Notes under the pieces: model-generated
What the model saw: only the letters and a program-made list of their open reading frames with translations
Told to the model about the DNA's origin: nothing
The model's database searches: none
Shown: positions 16,555 through 24,728 of the stretch, piece by piece
How positions within the stretch are numbered: position 1 is the first letter of the stretch
Layout of the letters: each line of letters begins with the position of its first letter
Assembly (NCBI RefSeq): GCF_009745985.1
Contig: NZ_WFIX01000190.1
Location: forward strand, 496,001 to 560,000
From: Microbacterium karelineae
GTDB taxonomy: Bacteria; Actinomycetota; Actinomycetes; Actinomycetales; Microbacteriaceae
Direction: 5' to 3'
DNA length: 64,000 nucleotides
Translations under genes and position numbers: made by a program

Positions 16555-18863
16555 CAGGCGACGGGCTCGGCGATCGTCGGTCCGAAGTGCGCCGGCAGCG
16601 TCGATGCCGACATCTCGCGCAGCTGGGCGGCGGGGAACGTGAAGACGTCCTGCACCTCGAGATCGGGCTCGGTGTCGGTCACTCCGATGCGCAGCACGGG
16701 GTAGCCGCGTCCCTCGCAGAGGCCGCGGAACTTGACGTCCTCCTCGCGCGGCACCGTCACGAGCACGCGGCCCGTCGACTCGGAGAACAGGGCGCTCGCG
16801 AGGTCGATGCCGTCGCGCTCCATCAGTTCGGTGAGCCAGACGCGCGCGCCGACGCCGAAGCGCATGACGCCCTCGGCGAGGGCGAGGGCGAGGCCGCCCT
16901 CGGACAGGTCGTGTGCGCTCGAGATCAGCCACTCGTCGCGCGCCGCCTGCAGCAGGCCGGCGAGGCGCTTCTCGCCCGCGAGATCGACCTTCGGCGGGGT
17001 GCCGCCCAGGTGGGAGTGCACGACGTCGGCCCACGCGGATCCGTCGAGCTCCTCGCTCGTGACGCCCAGCAGGTAGATGTTCTCGCCCGCGTCCTGCCAT
17101 CCGCTCGGGATGCGGCGCGACACGTCGTCGATGATGCCCAACACGCCCACGACAGGCGTCGGGTGGATCGGGGTGTCGCCCGTCTGGTTGTAGAACGACA
17201 CATTGCCGCCCGTGACGGGGACCGAGAGCTCCTGGCAGGCGTCCGACAGACCGTCGACGGCCTGCGAGAACTGCCACATGACCTCGGGGTTCTCGGGGCT
17301 GCCGAAGTTGAGGCAGTCGGTGACGGCCGTCGGCACGGCGCCCGTGACGGCGACGTTGCGGTACGCCTCGGCGAGCGCGAGCTGCGCGCCCGCGTACGGG
17401 TCGAGCTGGCAGTAGCGGCCGTTCGCGTCGGTCGCGATCGAGAAGCCGAGGCCCGAGGTCTCGTCGACGCGGATCATGCCGGCGTCGTCGGGGAACGACA
17501 GGGCCGTGTTGCCGAGCACGTAGTAGTCGTACTGGTTGGTGATCCAGCTCGTGTCGGCGAGGTTCGGGCTCTTCACGAGGGCCGCGAACTGCTCGGCGAG
17601 CTCCGCGGGATCCTGCGTGCGGGGCAGCGCGCTCGCCGTGTCCTGCTGCAGCGCGTCGATCCACGTCGGGTACGCGACGGGGCGGTCGTAGACGGGGCCG
17701 TCGACCGCGACGGTCGAGGGATCCACGTCGACGATCGTCTCGCCGTCCCACGTGATGACGAGGCGGCCATCGCCCGTGACCTCGCCGAGCACGCTCGTCT
17801 CGACGTCCCACTTGTCGACCACGGCCATGAACGCGTCGAGCTTCTCCGGCGTCACGATCGCCATCATGCGCTCCTGCGACTCGCTCATGAGGATCTCCTC
17901 GGCCGTGAGCGAGGGATCGCGGAGCAGCACCTTCGTGAGCTCGACGTTCATGCCGGATCCGCCGTTCGCGGCGAGCTCGCTCGTCGCGCAGGAGATGCCG
18001 GCGGCGCCGAGATCCTGGATCGCCTCGACGAGCTCGCCCGCGTACAGCTCGAGGCAGCACTCGATGAGCACCTTCTCGGCGAACGGGTCGCCGACCTGCA
18101 CGGCGGGGCGCTTCGTCGGGCCGCCCTCGCTGAACGAGTCGGACGCGAGGATCGATGCGCCGCCGATGCCGTCGCCGCCCGTGCGGGCGCCGAAGAGCAC
18201 GACCTTGTTGCCCGCGCCGGTCGCGTTGGCGAGGCGGATGTCCTCGTGGCGCATGACGCCGACCGCGAGGGCGTTGACGAGGGGGTTCGCCTGGTAGCAG
18301 GCGTCGAAGACGGTCTCGCCGCCGATGTTCGGCAGGCCGAGGCAGTTGCCGTAGGAGCTGATGCCGGCCGTGACGCCGTGCACGACGCGCGCCGTGTCGG
18401 GGTCGTCGATGGCGCCGAAGCGCAGCTGGTCCATCACCGCGACGGGGCGGGCGCCCATCGAGATGATGTCGCGCACGATGCCGCCGACGCCGGTCGCGGC
18501 GCCCTGGAAGGGCTCGATGTACGACGGGTGGTTGTGGCTCTCGACCTTGAAGGTGACTGCCCAGCCCTCGCCCACGTCGACGACGCCGGCGTTCTGGCCC
18601 ATGCCCACCATGAGGCGCTCGCGCATCTCGTCGGTGACCTTCTCGCCGAAGCGCTTCAGGTACTTCTTGCTCGACTTGTACGAGCAGTGCTCCGACCACA
18701 TCACCGAGTACATCGCGAGCTCGCCCGACGTGGGTCGGCGGCCCAGGATCTCGCGGATCTGCGCGTATTCGTCGGCCTTCAGGCCCAGGGCCCCGTACGG
18801 CTGCTCGCGGTCGGGAGTGGCGGCGGCGTGCGAGGTGGTGTCGGCGACGTGTTCGATGGTCAC
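16554..18863 (-). CDS. purL: Phosphoribosylformylglycinamidine synthase II
   Basis: 769 residues, the normal length for the small-type PurL. It makes formylglycinamidine ribonucleotide from FGAR, ATP and ammonia supplied by PurQ with PurS, the fourth step of purine synthesis. Family motifs seen: [16 protein letters not shown], the ATP/metal segment [25 protein letters not shown] in two parts, and [13 protein letters not shown] in the second half. The GTG at 18863 is preceded by GGAG. No purQ or purS is adjacent here. Confidence 0.96.
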   Translation of the reverse strand: MTIEHVADTTSHAAATPDREQPYGALGLKADEYAQIREILGRRPTSGELAMYSVMWSEHCSYKSSKKYLKRFGEKVTDEMRERLMVGMGQNAGVVDVGEGWAVTFKVESHNHPSYIEPFQGAATGVGGIVRDIISMGARPVAVMDQLRFGAIDDPDTARVVHGVTAGISSYGNCLGLPNIGGETVFDACYQANPLVNALAVGVMRHEDIRLANATGAGNKVVLFGARTGGDGIGGASILASDSFSEGGPTKRPAVQVGDPFAEKVLIECCLELYAGELVEAIQDLGAAGISCATSELAANGGSGMNVELTKVLLRDPSLTAEEILMSESQERMMAIVTPEKLDAFMAVVDKWDVETSVLGEVTGDGRLVITWDGETIVDVDPSTVAVDGPVYDRPVAYPTWIDALQQDTASALPRTQDPAELAEQFAALVKSPNLADTSWITNQYDYYVLGNTALSFPDDAGMIRVDETSGLGFSIATDANGRYCQLDPYAGAQLALAEAYRNVAVTGAVPTAVTDCLNFGSPENPEVMWQFSQAVDGLSDACQELSVPVTGGNVSFYNQTGDTPIHPTPVVGVLGIIDDVSRRIPSGWQDAGENIYLLGVTSEELDGSAWADVVHSHLGGTPPKVDLAGEKRLAGLLQAARDEWLISSAHDLSEGGLALALAEGVMRFGVGARVWLTELMERDGIDLASALFSESTGRVLVTVPREEDVKFRGLCEGRGYPVLRIGVTDTEPDLEVQDVFTFPAAQLREMSASTLPAHFGPTIAEPVA

Positions 18864-18928
18864 GCGAGAGGCTCCAGGAGTGCGGCGGGACGGGGTGGGT
18901 TCAGTCTAGTTGGCTGGCCCCCGCCACC

Positions 18929-19756
18929 TCACCCCCGCGCCCGGGCGCGGGCCGATGGCGAGCCGAGGGCGCGCGAGATCGCCCTCGCCGTCGTCGACAG
19001 CGCGGGCAGCACCGATTCGGGCGGGCAGCTGCCGCGGCGGATCGTCGCGCCGACCGCCGAGACGACGCGGTCGCCCGCGCCGCGCACGGGCACCGCGATC
19101 GCGACGGCGCCCGCCGTGATCGACTCGTCGACGATCGTGAAGCCCGAGCGGCGCACATCGGCGAGCGTGCGGCGCAGGGCGTCCGGATCCACGCAGGTCT
19201 TCGCCGTGTATCGCTTGAGCGGGCCGTGCAGCACGCGCTCCTGCAGCTCGGGCTCGGCGTGCGCGAGCAGGATCTGTCCCGTCGCCGTCGCGTGCAAGGG
19301 CCAGCGCCCGCCGAGCCGCGTGAGCACGGGGGCGCCGTGCCGCGAGCGCAGCGACTCGACGTAGATGACGTCGGTGCCGTCCCTGACCGACAGGTTCACG
19401 TCGGTCGCCAGCGCCGCGTGCAGGTCGCCGAGATACGGCAGGGCCGCCGTGCGCAGCCGCAGCCCCTTCGGCTCGAGCGATCCGAGCTCGAGCACGCGCA
19501 TGCCGATCGCGTATCGGCCGTCGTCGCTGCGGTCGAGCGCGCCCCACGAGCGCAGCTCGCCGACGAGCCGGTGCGTCGTCGACAGGGTGAGCCCCGAGCG
19601 TCGCGAGATCTCGCTGAGCGTGAGGACGAGGTGCTCCTGATCGAACACGTCGAGGATCGCGAGGACGCGCTGCGCCGCGGTGGGGCGCGCGTCGTGTCGC
19701 GGGCGCCGCGCGGTGAGCGCGGGCGAGGGAGCGGGAACTGCGGCAGTGATGGTCAT
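18929..19756 (-). CDS. IclR-family transcriptional regulator
   Basis: 275 residues. An extended, low-complexity N-terminus leads to a winged helix-turn-helix (AAQRVLAILDVFDQEHLVLTLSEISRRSGLTLSTTHRLVGEL in segments) and the IclR effector domain (YLGDLHAALATDVNLSVRDGTDVIYVES, LHATATGQILLAH, GFTIVDE, AIAVPVRGAG). IclR proteins usually control aromatic or short-acid catabolic operons and sense a pathway metabolite. It is downstream of mftG, so it may belong to the mycofactocin cluster and is a candidate for binding the palindromes at 23780 and 33129. Confidence 0.9.
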   Translation of the reverse strand: MTITAAVPAPSPALTARRPRHDARPTAAQRVLAILDVFDQEHLVLTLSEISRRSGLTLSTTHRLVGELRSWGALDRSDDGRYAIGMRVLELGSLEPKGLRLRTAALPYLGDLHAALATDVNLSVRDGTDVIYVESLRSRHGAPVLTRLGGRWPLHATATGQILLAHAEPELQERVLHGPLKRYTAKTCVDPDALRRTLADVRRSGFTIVDESITAGAVAIAVPVRGAGDRVVSAVGATIRRGSCPPESVLPALSTTARAISRALGSPSARARARG

Positions 19757-19781
19757 CGTCGACCAGCCTCCTGGGGGTGAG

Positions 19782-19801
19782 GCGGCACATCGTCGTGCCG
19801 C
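19782..19801. terminator. Hairpin between mftG and the iclR gene
   Basis: GCGGCAC (19782-19788) and GTGCCGC (19795-19801) pair around a 6-nt loop, 34 bp after the mftG stop and 25 bp before the IclR start. It may be a partial terminator. Its GGCAC/GTGCC halves also match the candidate MftR site at 22039 but with a longer spacer, so an operator is possible. Confidence 0.45.
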
Positions 19802-19835
19802 GCGATCTCGAGTCGGGGGAGCGGGACGTGCGGGA

Positions 19836-21392
19836 TCAGGCGGGCAGCGGCGTCACCTCCTCGGCGCGCAGGGCGCGGGCGATGATCTCGCCGACGAGCA
19901 CGGCGCTCGCCGCGGGACCGCGTGTCGGGGCGACCGGCAGGAGGGAGGTGTCGGCGATGCGCAACCCGTCGATGCCGCGCACGCGCCCCGCGCCGTCGGC
20001 GACGGCGAGCCGGTCGTCGTCGGATCCCATCCGCGCGCTCCCGCAGGCGTGGACCGCCGTGCCGAGATGCGCGGCGGCCCAGCCGTCGAGCGCCGCGTCG
20101 TCGCCGAGCACGTCGTCGTCGAGGTCGAGCCATCCGCCCGAGACGCGGGAGAAGGCCCGGGTGGACGCGAGCCCGGCCGCGAGGCGCAGGCCGTCGCGCG
20201 CGGCAGCGCGGTCGGCGGCCGACGCGAGGTACCCGTACGCGATCCGCGGCGCCCCTCGCGGATCCGGCGACGCGAGGCGCACGGATCCCCGGGAGGCCGG
20301 CGACTGCAGCCCGAGCGTGAGGGGCAGCGCGTCGGGCATGCCGGATCCGGGGAACAGGGCGTCGAGCGGGCTCGTCGACAGCAGCAACTCGAGGTCGCCG
20401 TGGGGCGTGCTCGCGTGGAGCGCCGTCGTGAAGGGGGAGCCCTGCGCGACCGGGAAGGCGCCCCTGGCGCGCCACAGCAGCACGAGGTCGGGGTGATCGG
20501 AGAAGTCCGTGCCGACGCCGGGCAGGTCGGCCACGACGGGGATCCCGTGGGCGCGCAGGTGATCGGCGGGGCCGATGCCGGACAGCAGGAGGAGGTGCGG
20601 GGTGCCGAAGGCTCCCGCCGAGAGGACGACCTCGCCGGCCGAGATCTCGACCGTCTCGCCCGTGGACTCGTCGATCGCCTCGATGCCGCGCGCCCGCCCG
20701 CCGTCGGAGAGCACGCGCGTGGCGCGGAGGCCGCCCCGCACCTCGAGGTGGGGCCGGTCGAGGGCGGGCAGCAGGTACTGCATCGCCGCGCTGCGCCGCA
20801 CGCCGTCCGTGACGTTGAGCGGAACGGGCCCGATGCCGGGCTCGCCCGGTGCGTTCTTGTCGGCCTCGAACGGGTGACCGAGCAGCGTCGCGGCCTCGGT
20901 GAACGCGTCGGAGAGGGGGTGATCCTGCGCGGCGCGCGCGACCGGCATCGGCCCCGCCCCGCCGTGCAGCGCGGTCTCGCCGTAGTCTCGGTCGCTCTCG
21001 AGCTCGCGCATCGCGGCGAGCGCCGCGCCCCACGACCATGCGGGTCCGCCGGCCTCCGCCCACGCGGCGAGGTCGGCCGGCCGTGGGCGCACGAAGTATC
21101 CGCCGTTGACGGCGCTGGATCCGCCGAGGATCCGCCCCCGCGCGACCGTGTAGTCGCGGCCGGGCGCGAGCTCGGCAGGGTACGACCACGCGTGCGGGGA
21201 TCCGGGGAACGACGCCTCGAGCGTGCGGGCGTCGCGCGTCGCCGCGGGCAGATCGCGCACGCGGCGCGGCGCGGCGCCGGCCTCGACGAGCAGCACCCGG
21301 CGGTGCGGATCCTCGCTGAGGCGCGCGGCGAGGGCGCAGCCGGCGGATCCGCCCCCGACGACGATCACGTCGTGCGCCGCCGCGGTCGTCAC
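19836..21392 (-). CDS. mftG: Mycofactocin-system GMC oxidoreductase MftG
   Basis: 518 residues, a GMC flavoprotein. The FAD-binding GGGSAGCALAARLSE lies near residues 13-27, the second GMC signature is RGRILGGSSAVNGG, and the active-site region near the end reads HLGTAVHACGSARMG. MftG links reduced mycofactocin to the respiratory chain and so recycles it. The assignment rests on GMC features plus its place after mftR: GTG at 21392 overlaps the mftR stop as GTGA. A longer frame upstream lies inside mftR and is rejected. Confidence 0.85.
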   Translation of the reverse strand: MTTAAAHDVIVVGGGSAGCALAARLSEDPHRRVLLVEAGAAPRRVRDLPAATRDARTLEASFPGSPHAWSYPAELAPGRDYTVARGRILGGSSAVNGGYFVRPRPADLAAWAEAGGPAWSWGAALAAMRELESDRDYGETALHGGAGPMPVARAAQDHPLSDAFTEAATLLGHPFEADKNAPGEPGIGPVPLNVTDGVRRSAAMQYLLPALDRPHLEVRGGLRATRVLSDGGRARGIEAIDESTGETVEISAGEVVLSAGAFGTPHLLLLSGIGPADHLRAHGIPVVADLPGVGTDFSDHPDLVLLWRARGAFPVAQGSPFTTALHASTPHGDLELLLSTSPLDALFPGSGMPDALPLTLGLQSPASRGSVRLASPDPRGAPRIAYGYLASAADRAAARDGLRLAAGLASTRAFSRVSGGWLDLDDDVLGDDAALDGWAAAHLGTAVHACGSARMGSDDDRLAVADGAGRVRGIDGLRIADTSLLPVAPTRGPAASAVLVGEIIARALRAEEVTPLPA

Positions 21393-22018
21393 GGGGCGGC
21401 GCTCCGTGCGAAGAGCCCGGCGCCGAAGGTCTCGCCCACGCGGTCGAAGCCCTCGGCGATGAGCGCCGTGAGCACGAGGGACTCGTCCGCGAGCCACGCC
21501 TCGTAGGCGGCGAGCGAGATCGCGAGGCACACGCGGCCGCTCGTCTGCGCCGCGATCGACGAGGGGTGCTCGCCTCGGCGGGCCGCCACGAACTCGGCGA
21601 TCGTCTGCCGCCATTCCGCGTACTGCAGGGCGGAGTAGGCGACGAGCGTCGGGGTCTCGAGCAGCAGCCGCATGCGGCGGCGGTGATCGGGGAGGGTCTC
21701 GGCCGGGAAGTCGTTGAACGCGACGACCGTCTCGCGCAGCGCGCCGGCGAGCGGGACGTCGTCCGGGATCTCGGCGAAGCGCTCGCGCATGCGCCGCAGG
21801 AGCGCATCGAAGTCGCCCCATGGCACGTCGCTCTTGGAGCGGAAGTACCGGAAGAAGGTGCGGCGACCGATGCCCGCGGCGGCGGCGATGTCGTCGACCG
21901 TGACGGCCTCGAAGCCGCGCTCGAGCATGAGCTCGAGGCCGATGCGCCCGAGCTCGTCGCGTGAGGTGGCGGAGGCGCGACCGACCCGGCCCGCGGTGCG
22001 ATTCGCGTCAGCCGACAT
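21389..22018 (-). CDS. mftR: TetR-family regulator of the mycofactocin cluster
   Basis: 209 residues. The DNA-binding part is typical TetR (LGRIGLELMLERGFEAVTVDDIAAAAGIGRRTFFRYFRSKSD in segments); the C-terminal helices carry FNDFPAETLPDHRRRMRLLLETP and a helix with YEAWLAD, as in MftR proteins. MftR represses mft genes and is reported to respond to acyl-CoA esters in mycobacteria. It is divergent from mftA with 119 bp between the starts, which hold a 13-bp palindrome. The start at 22018 is preferred to an ATG 17 codons upstream because that would cover the palindrome region. Confidence 0.87.
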   Translation of the reverse strand: MSADANRTAGRVGRASATSRDELGRIGLELMLERGFEAVTVDDIAAAAGIGRRTFFRYFRSKSDVPWGDFDALLRRMRERFAEIPDDVPLAGALRETVVAFNDFPAETLPDHRRRMRLLLETPTLVAYSALQYAEWRQTIAEFVAARRGEHPSSIAAQTSGRVCLAISLAAYEAWLADESLVLTALIAEGFDRVGETFGAGLFARSAAP

Positions 22019-22038
22019 GGAAGACCCCCTTTCTTTTC

Positions 22039-22051
22039 GGCACCGAGTGCC
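22039..22051. promoter_or_regulatory. Candidate MftR operator, GGCAC-N3-GTGCC
   Basis: A perfect 5-3-5 palindrome, GGCACCGAGTGCC, lies 20 bp upstream of the mftR start within the mftR-mftA divergent region. A TetR dimer site is expected here. AT-rich stretches on either side (TTTCTTTT, CATTAGCAT) may hold the two promoters. Binding is inferred. Confidence 0.55.
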
Positions 22052-22137
22052 ATTAGCATCGTGCGCCATACAGTAGACCGCCCTCGCGACGGTCGCAATG
22101 GATGCCGTCGACGATGGCGGCGGAGAAGGAGACGACG

Positions 22138-22239
22138 ATGTCCCACCAGGTTCCCGAGCACACGACCGCCGACGAACCCGTCGAGGCCGACGCCCTCATC
22201 GAAGAGGTGTCGATCGACGGCATGTGCGGCGTCTACTGA
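22138..22239 (+). CDS. mftA: Mycofactocin precursor peptide
   Basis: 33 residues, beginning MSHQVPEHTTADEP and ending in IDGMCGVY, the invariant MftA tail. MftC decarboxylates and cross-links the terminal Val-Tyr pair; MftE then releases the modified dipeptide. The acidic leader (VEADALIEEVS) is the part bound by MftB. A GGAGAAGGAG ribosome site ends 5 nt before the ATG. It opens the rightward operon, 11 bp ahead of mftB. The gene is short enough to be missed by simple length cut-offs. Confidence 0.95.
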   Translation: MSHQVPEHTTADEPVEADALIEEVSIDGMCGVY

Positions 22240-22250
22240 GGCCGCGGATC

Positions 22251-22526
22251 ATGTCGGCCTTCGATCCCGACCGCGCCTGGGGGCTCCATCCCCAGGTCGC
22301 GGTGCGCCCCGAGCCCTTCGGCGCGCTGCTGTACCACTTCGACACGCGCAAGCTGTCGTTCCTCAAGGACCGCACGCTGCTCGACGCCGTGCGGGCCCTC
22401 GCCGACCACCCGACCGCCCGGCAGGCGCTCGGCGCGATCGGGCTCGGCGACGCTGCCGCGACGCCGTACCTCGGCGCGCTCGGCGCGCTCGCCGACTCGC
22501 GCATGATCGTGGAGCGCGAGCGATGA
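22251..22526 (+). CDS. mftB: Mycofactocin precursor-binding chaperone
   Basis: 91 residues, a RiPP recognition element. Seen: WGLHPQVAVRPEPFGALLYHFDTRKLSFLKD in segments, as in MftB proteins, with beta-strands then helices. MftB binds the MftA leader and presents it to the radical SAM enzyme MftC. The ATG at 22251 follows mftA closely, and its stop overlaps the mftC start as ATGA. Confidence 0.92.
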   Translation: MSAFDPDRAWGLHPQVAVRPEPFGALLYHFDTRKLSFLKDRTLLDAVRALADHPTARQALGAIGLGDAAATPYLGALGALADSRMIVERER

Positions 22527-23764
22527 GCCTCGCGGCGCCCCCGCGGCCGGGGCGGCTCGTCGACCACTTCGAGAGCGGTCTCGACGCGCCCATCTGCCTG
22601 ACCTGGGAGCTCACATACGCCTGCAATCTGTCGTGCGTGCACTGCCTGTCGAGCTCCGGCAGGAGGGATCCGCGCGAGCTGACGACCGAGGAGTGCAAGG
22701 CGATCATCGACGAGCTCGAGCGCATGCAGGTGTTCTACGTGAACATCGGCGGCGGCGAGCCCACGGTGCGCAGCGACTTCTGGGAGCTCGTGGAGTATGC
22801 GACCGCGCATCGCGTCGGCGTGAAGTTCTCGACGAACGGCGTCAAGATCACGCCCGAGGTCGCACGCGACCTCGCGGCGAACTCGTACGTCGACGTGCAG
22901 ATCTCCCTCGACGGCGCGACGCCCGAGGTCAACGACCACGTGCGCGGCCCCGGATCCTACGAGACGGCCCTGCGCGCGATGGCGAACCTGCGCGACGCCG
23001 GCATGGAGAACTTCAAGCTGTCGGTCGTGTGCACGCGCCAGAACATCCCGCAGCTCGACGAGTTCAAGGCGATCGCGGACCGCTACGGCGCGCAGCTGCG
23101 CCTGACGCGGCTGCGGCCGTCCGGTCGCGGCGCGGATGTGTGGGACGAACTGCACCCGACGCAGGAGCAGCAGCGCGAGCTGTACGACTGGCTCGTCGCC
23201 CACGGCGACGGCGTCCTGACCGGCGACTCGTTCTTCCACCTCTCGGCCTACGGCCAGTCGCTGCCCGGGCTGAACCTCTGCGGCGCGGGCCGCGTGGTGT
23301 GCCTGATCGACCCGGTCGGCGACGTGTACGCGTGTCCCTTCGCGATCCACGACGAGTTCCTCGCGGGCACGGTGCGCGCCCCGGGCGGATTCCAGGAGGT
23401 GTGGCGCTCGTCCGAGCTGTTCGAGCGGCTGCGCTCGCCGCAGCAGGGCGGCGCGTGCACCTCGTGCCAGTTCTTCGACACGTGCAAGGGCGGGTGCATG
23501 GCGGCGAAGTTCTTCACGGGGCTGCCCCTCGACGGGCCCGACCCGGAATGCGTGCAGGGATACGGCGAGGAGCTCCTCGCGGCCCGCGACGGCGACAAGC
23601 CGAAGCCGACCGGAGATCACTCCCACCGCACATCGCCCCCGCGCCCCCGCACGGGCATGGGCCCCGTCCGGGTCACGATCGGACGCCGCGACGACATCGC
23701 GGCACCGCCCGTCTCGGCGTGCGAGGAGAACCCCCTCGCCGGCGTCTCCCTCCCCCGGGGATGA
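22523..23764 (+). CDS. mftC: Mycofactocin radical SAM maturase
   Basis: 413 residues. The radical SAM cluster motif is CNLSCVHC (residues 34-41), followed by NIGGGEPTVR and FSTNG. The C-terminal SPASM domain shows CGAGRVVCLIDPVGDVYACPF and CTSCQFFDTCKGGC, holding two extra iron-sulfur clusters. MftC removes the carboxylate of the MftA C-terminal tyrosine and then forms a C-C bond with the valine. A tail of about 60 residues with a final Cys (SACEENPLAG) follows. GC3 use matches its neighbours. Confidence 0.95.
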   Translation: MSLAAPPRPGRLVDHFESGLDAPICLTWELTYACNLSCVHCLSSSGRRDPRELTTEECKAIIDELERMQVFYVNIGGGEPTVRSDFWELVEYATAHRVGVKFSTNGVKITPEVARDLAANSYVDVQISLDGATPEVNDHVRGPGSYETALRAMANLRDAGMENFKLSVVCTRQNIPQLDEFKAIADRYGAQLRLTRLRPSGRGADVWDELHPTQEQQRELYDWLVAHGDGVLTGDSFFHLSAYGQSLPGLNLCGAGRVVCLIDPVGDVYACPFAIHDEFLAGTVRAPGGFQEVWRSSELFERLRSPQQGGACTSCQFFDTCKGGCMAAKFFTGLPLDGPDPECVQGYGEELLAARDGDKPKPTGDHSHRTSPPRPRTGMGPVRVTIGRRDDIAAPPVSACEENPLAGVSLPRG

Positions 23765-23779
23765 CGCGCGGCATCCCCC

Positions 23780-23794
23780 TTCCGCGTCGCGGAA
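23780..23794. promoter_or_regulatory. 15-bp perfect palindrome before the SDR operon
   Basis: TTCCGCGTCGCGGAA is a 7-1-7 perfect palindrome, 68 bp upstream of the SDR start and 15 bp after the mftC stop. An AT-rich GAATATTGG at about 23825-23833 could be a -10 region. The site shares CTTCCGCGnnGCnGAA with the one at 33129. It may be an operator for the IclR regulator; as a hairpin its loop would be poor. Confidence 0.5.
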
Positions 23795-23861
23795 TGCGAC
23801 AACCGTCGCGCACCGGGCGCCCCGAATATTGGGGGACCACCCGCAGACCTGGAGGAGGGGC

Positions 23862-24728
23862 ATGAGCACCACCGATGACTGGGCCGCCCAGACCACGGCG
23901 GACCCGCTCGCGACGACGGAGGGCGAGCGGCTCGACGGTCGCGTCGCCCTCGTCGCGGGCGGCGGACTGAGCGGGCCGCTCGGTGGCGTCGGCTTCTCGA
24001 TCGCGTGGCTGTGCGGATCCGCCGGAGCCCACGTGGCCGTCGTCGACCGGGATCAGGCCGCGGGGGTGCGCGCCGTCGCCGCCATCCGCGACGCGGGGGG
24101 CGAGGCCGAGTGGTTCTCGGCCGACGTCACCGACTCGGCCTCGGTCGAGTCGGCCGTCGACGCGGTCGTCCGGCGCTTCGGACGGATCGACCTCGTCGCC
24201 GACTCGATCGGCGGGGGCGGCGCCGTGCCCGCCCTCGAGATCGACGACGACGAGTTCGACCGGGTGATGCAGCTGAACTTCCTCTCGGCATGGCGCATCA
24301 TCAAGTTCGCCCAGCGGCACATGACCGCCGGCGGATCCGTCGTGACGATCTCGTCGGGCGCGACGGAGGGCCGCGGCCCCACGATGCCGTACACGATCGC
24401 GAAGACGGCGCTCGAGAAGCTCACGGTCGGCGCCGCGTCGTCGCTCGCGCCTCGCGGGATCCGCGTGAACGGCGTGCGCGTCGGCATGATCTGGGGCGCG
24501 TTCGCGGCGCGCGGCATGACGGAGGAGCAGCGCGAGCTGCGCCGCCAGAACGTCGCGCTGCAGACCGAGGGCACCGTGTGGGACATCGCCTCTGCCGCCT
24601 TCTTCCTCCTCAGCGACCGGGCGCGATGGGTCTCGGGGCAGGTGCTGGCGGTCGACGGAGGCGGCTTCGCCATGAAGGCGAACACGGGGGCCGCGGGATC
24701 CGCGCCCGCGAGGAAGGCGGCGTCGTGA
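23862..24728 (+). CDS. Short-chain dehydrogenase/reductase
   Basis: 288 residues. The nucleotide-binding loop is GGGLSGPLGGVGFS (residues 33-46, with a longer loop than the usual TGxxxGxG), the catalytic pair is Y177-x3-K181 (YTIAK) with Ser at 164-165. The common NNAG motif is replaced by DSIGGGG, which is unusual. It probably oxidises a hydroxy acid or alcohol using NAD. A GGAGGAGG site lies 4-5 nt before the ATG at 23862. It is the first of three catabolic genes placed between mftC and mftD, and its stop overlaps the next start as GTGA. Confidence 0.85.
   Translation: MSTTDDWAAQTTADPLATTEGERLDGRVALVAGGGLSGPLGGVGFSIAWLCGSAGAHVAVVDRDQAAGVRAVAAIRDAGGEAEWFSADVTDSASVESAVDAVVRRFGRIDLVADSIGGGGAVPALEIDDDEFDRVMQLNFLSAWRIIKFAQRHMTAGGSVVTISSGATEGRGPTMPYTIAKTALEKLTVGAASSLAPRGIRVNGVRVGMIWGAFAARGMTEEQRELRRQNVALQTEGTVWDIASAAFFLLSDRARWVSGQVLAVDGGGFAMKANTGAAGSAPARKAAS

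Noticed and set aside
16587-19364. A 925-residue open frame on the plus strand
   Set aside because: It is antisense to purL and the IclR gene, both certain from motifs; composition is Arg/Ala/Asp-rich without domains.
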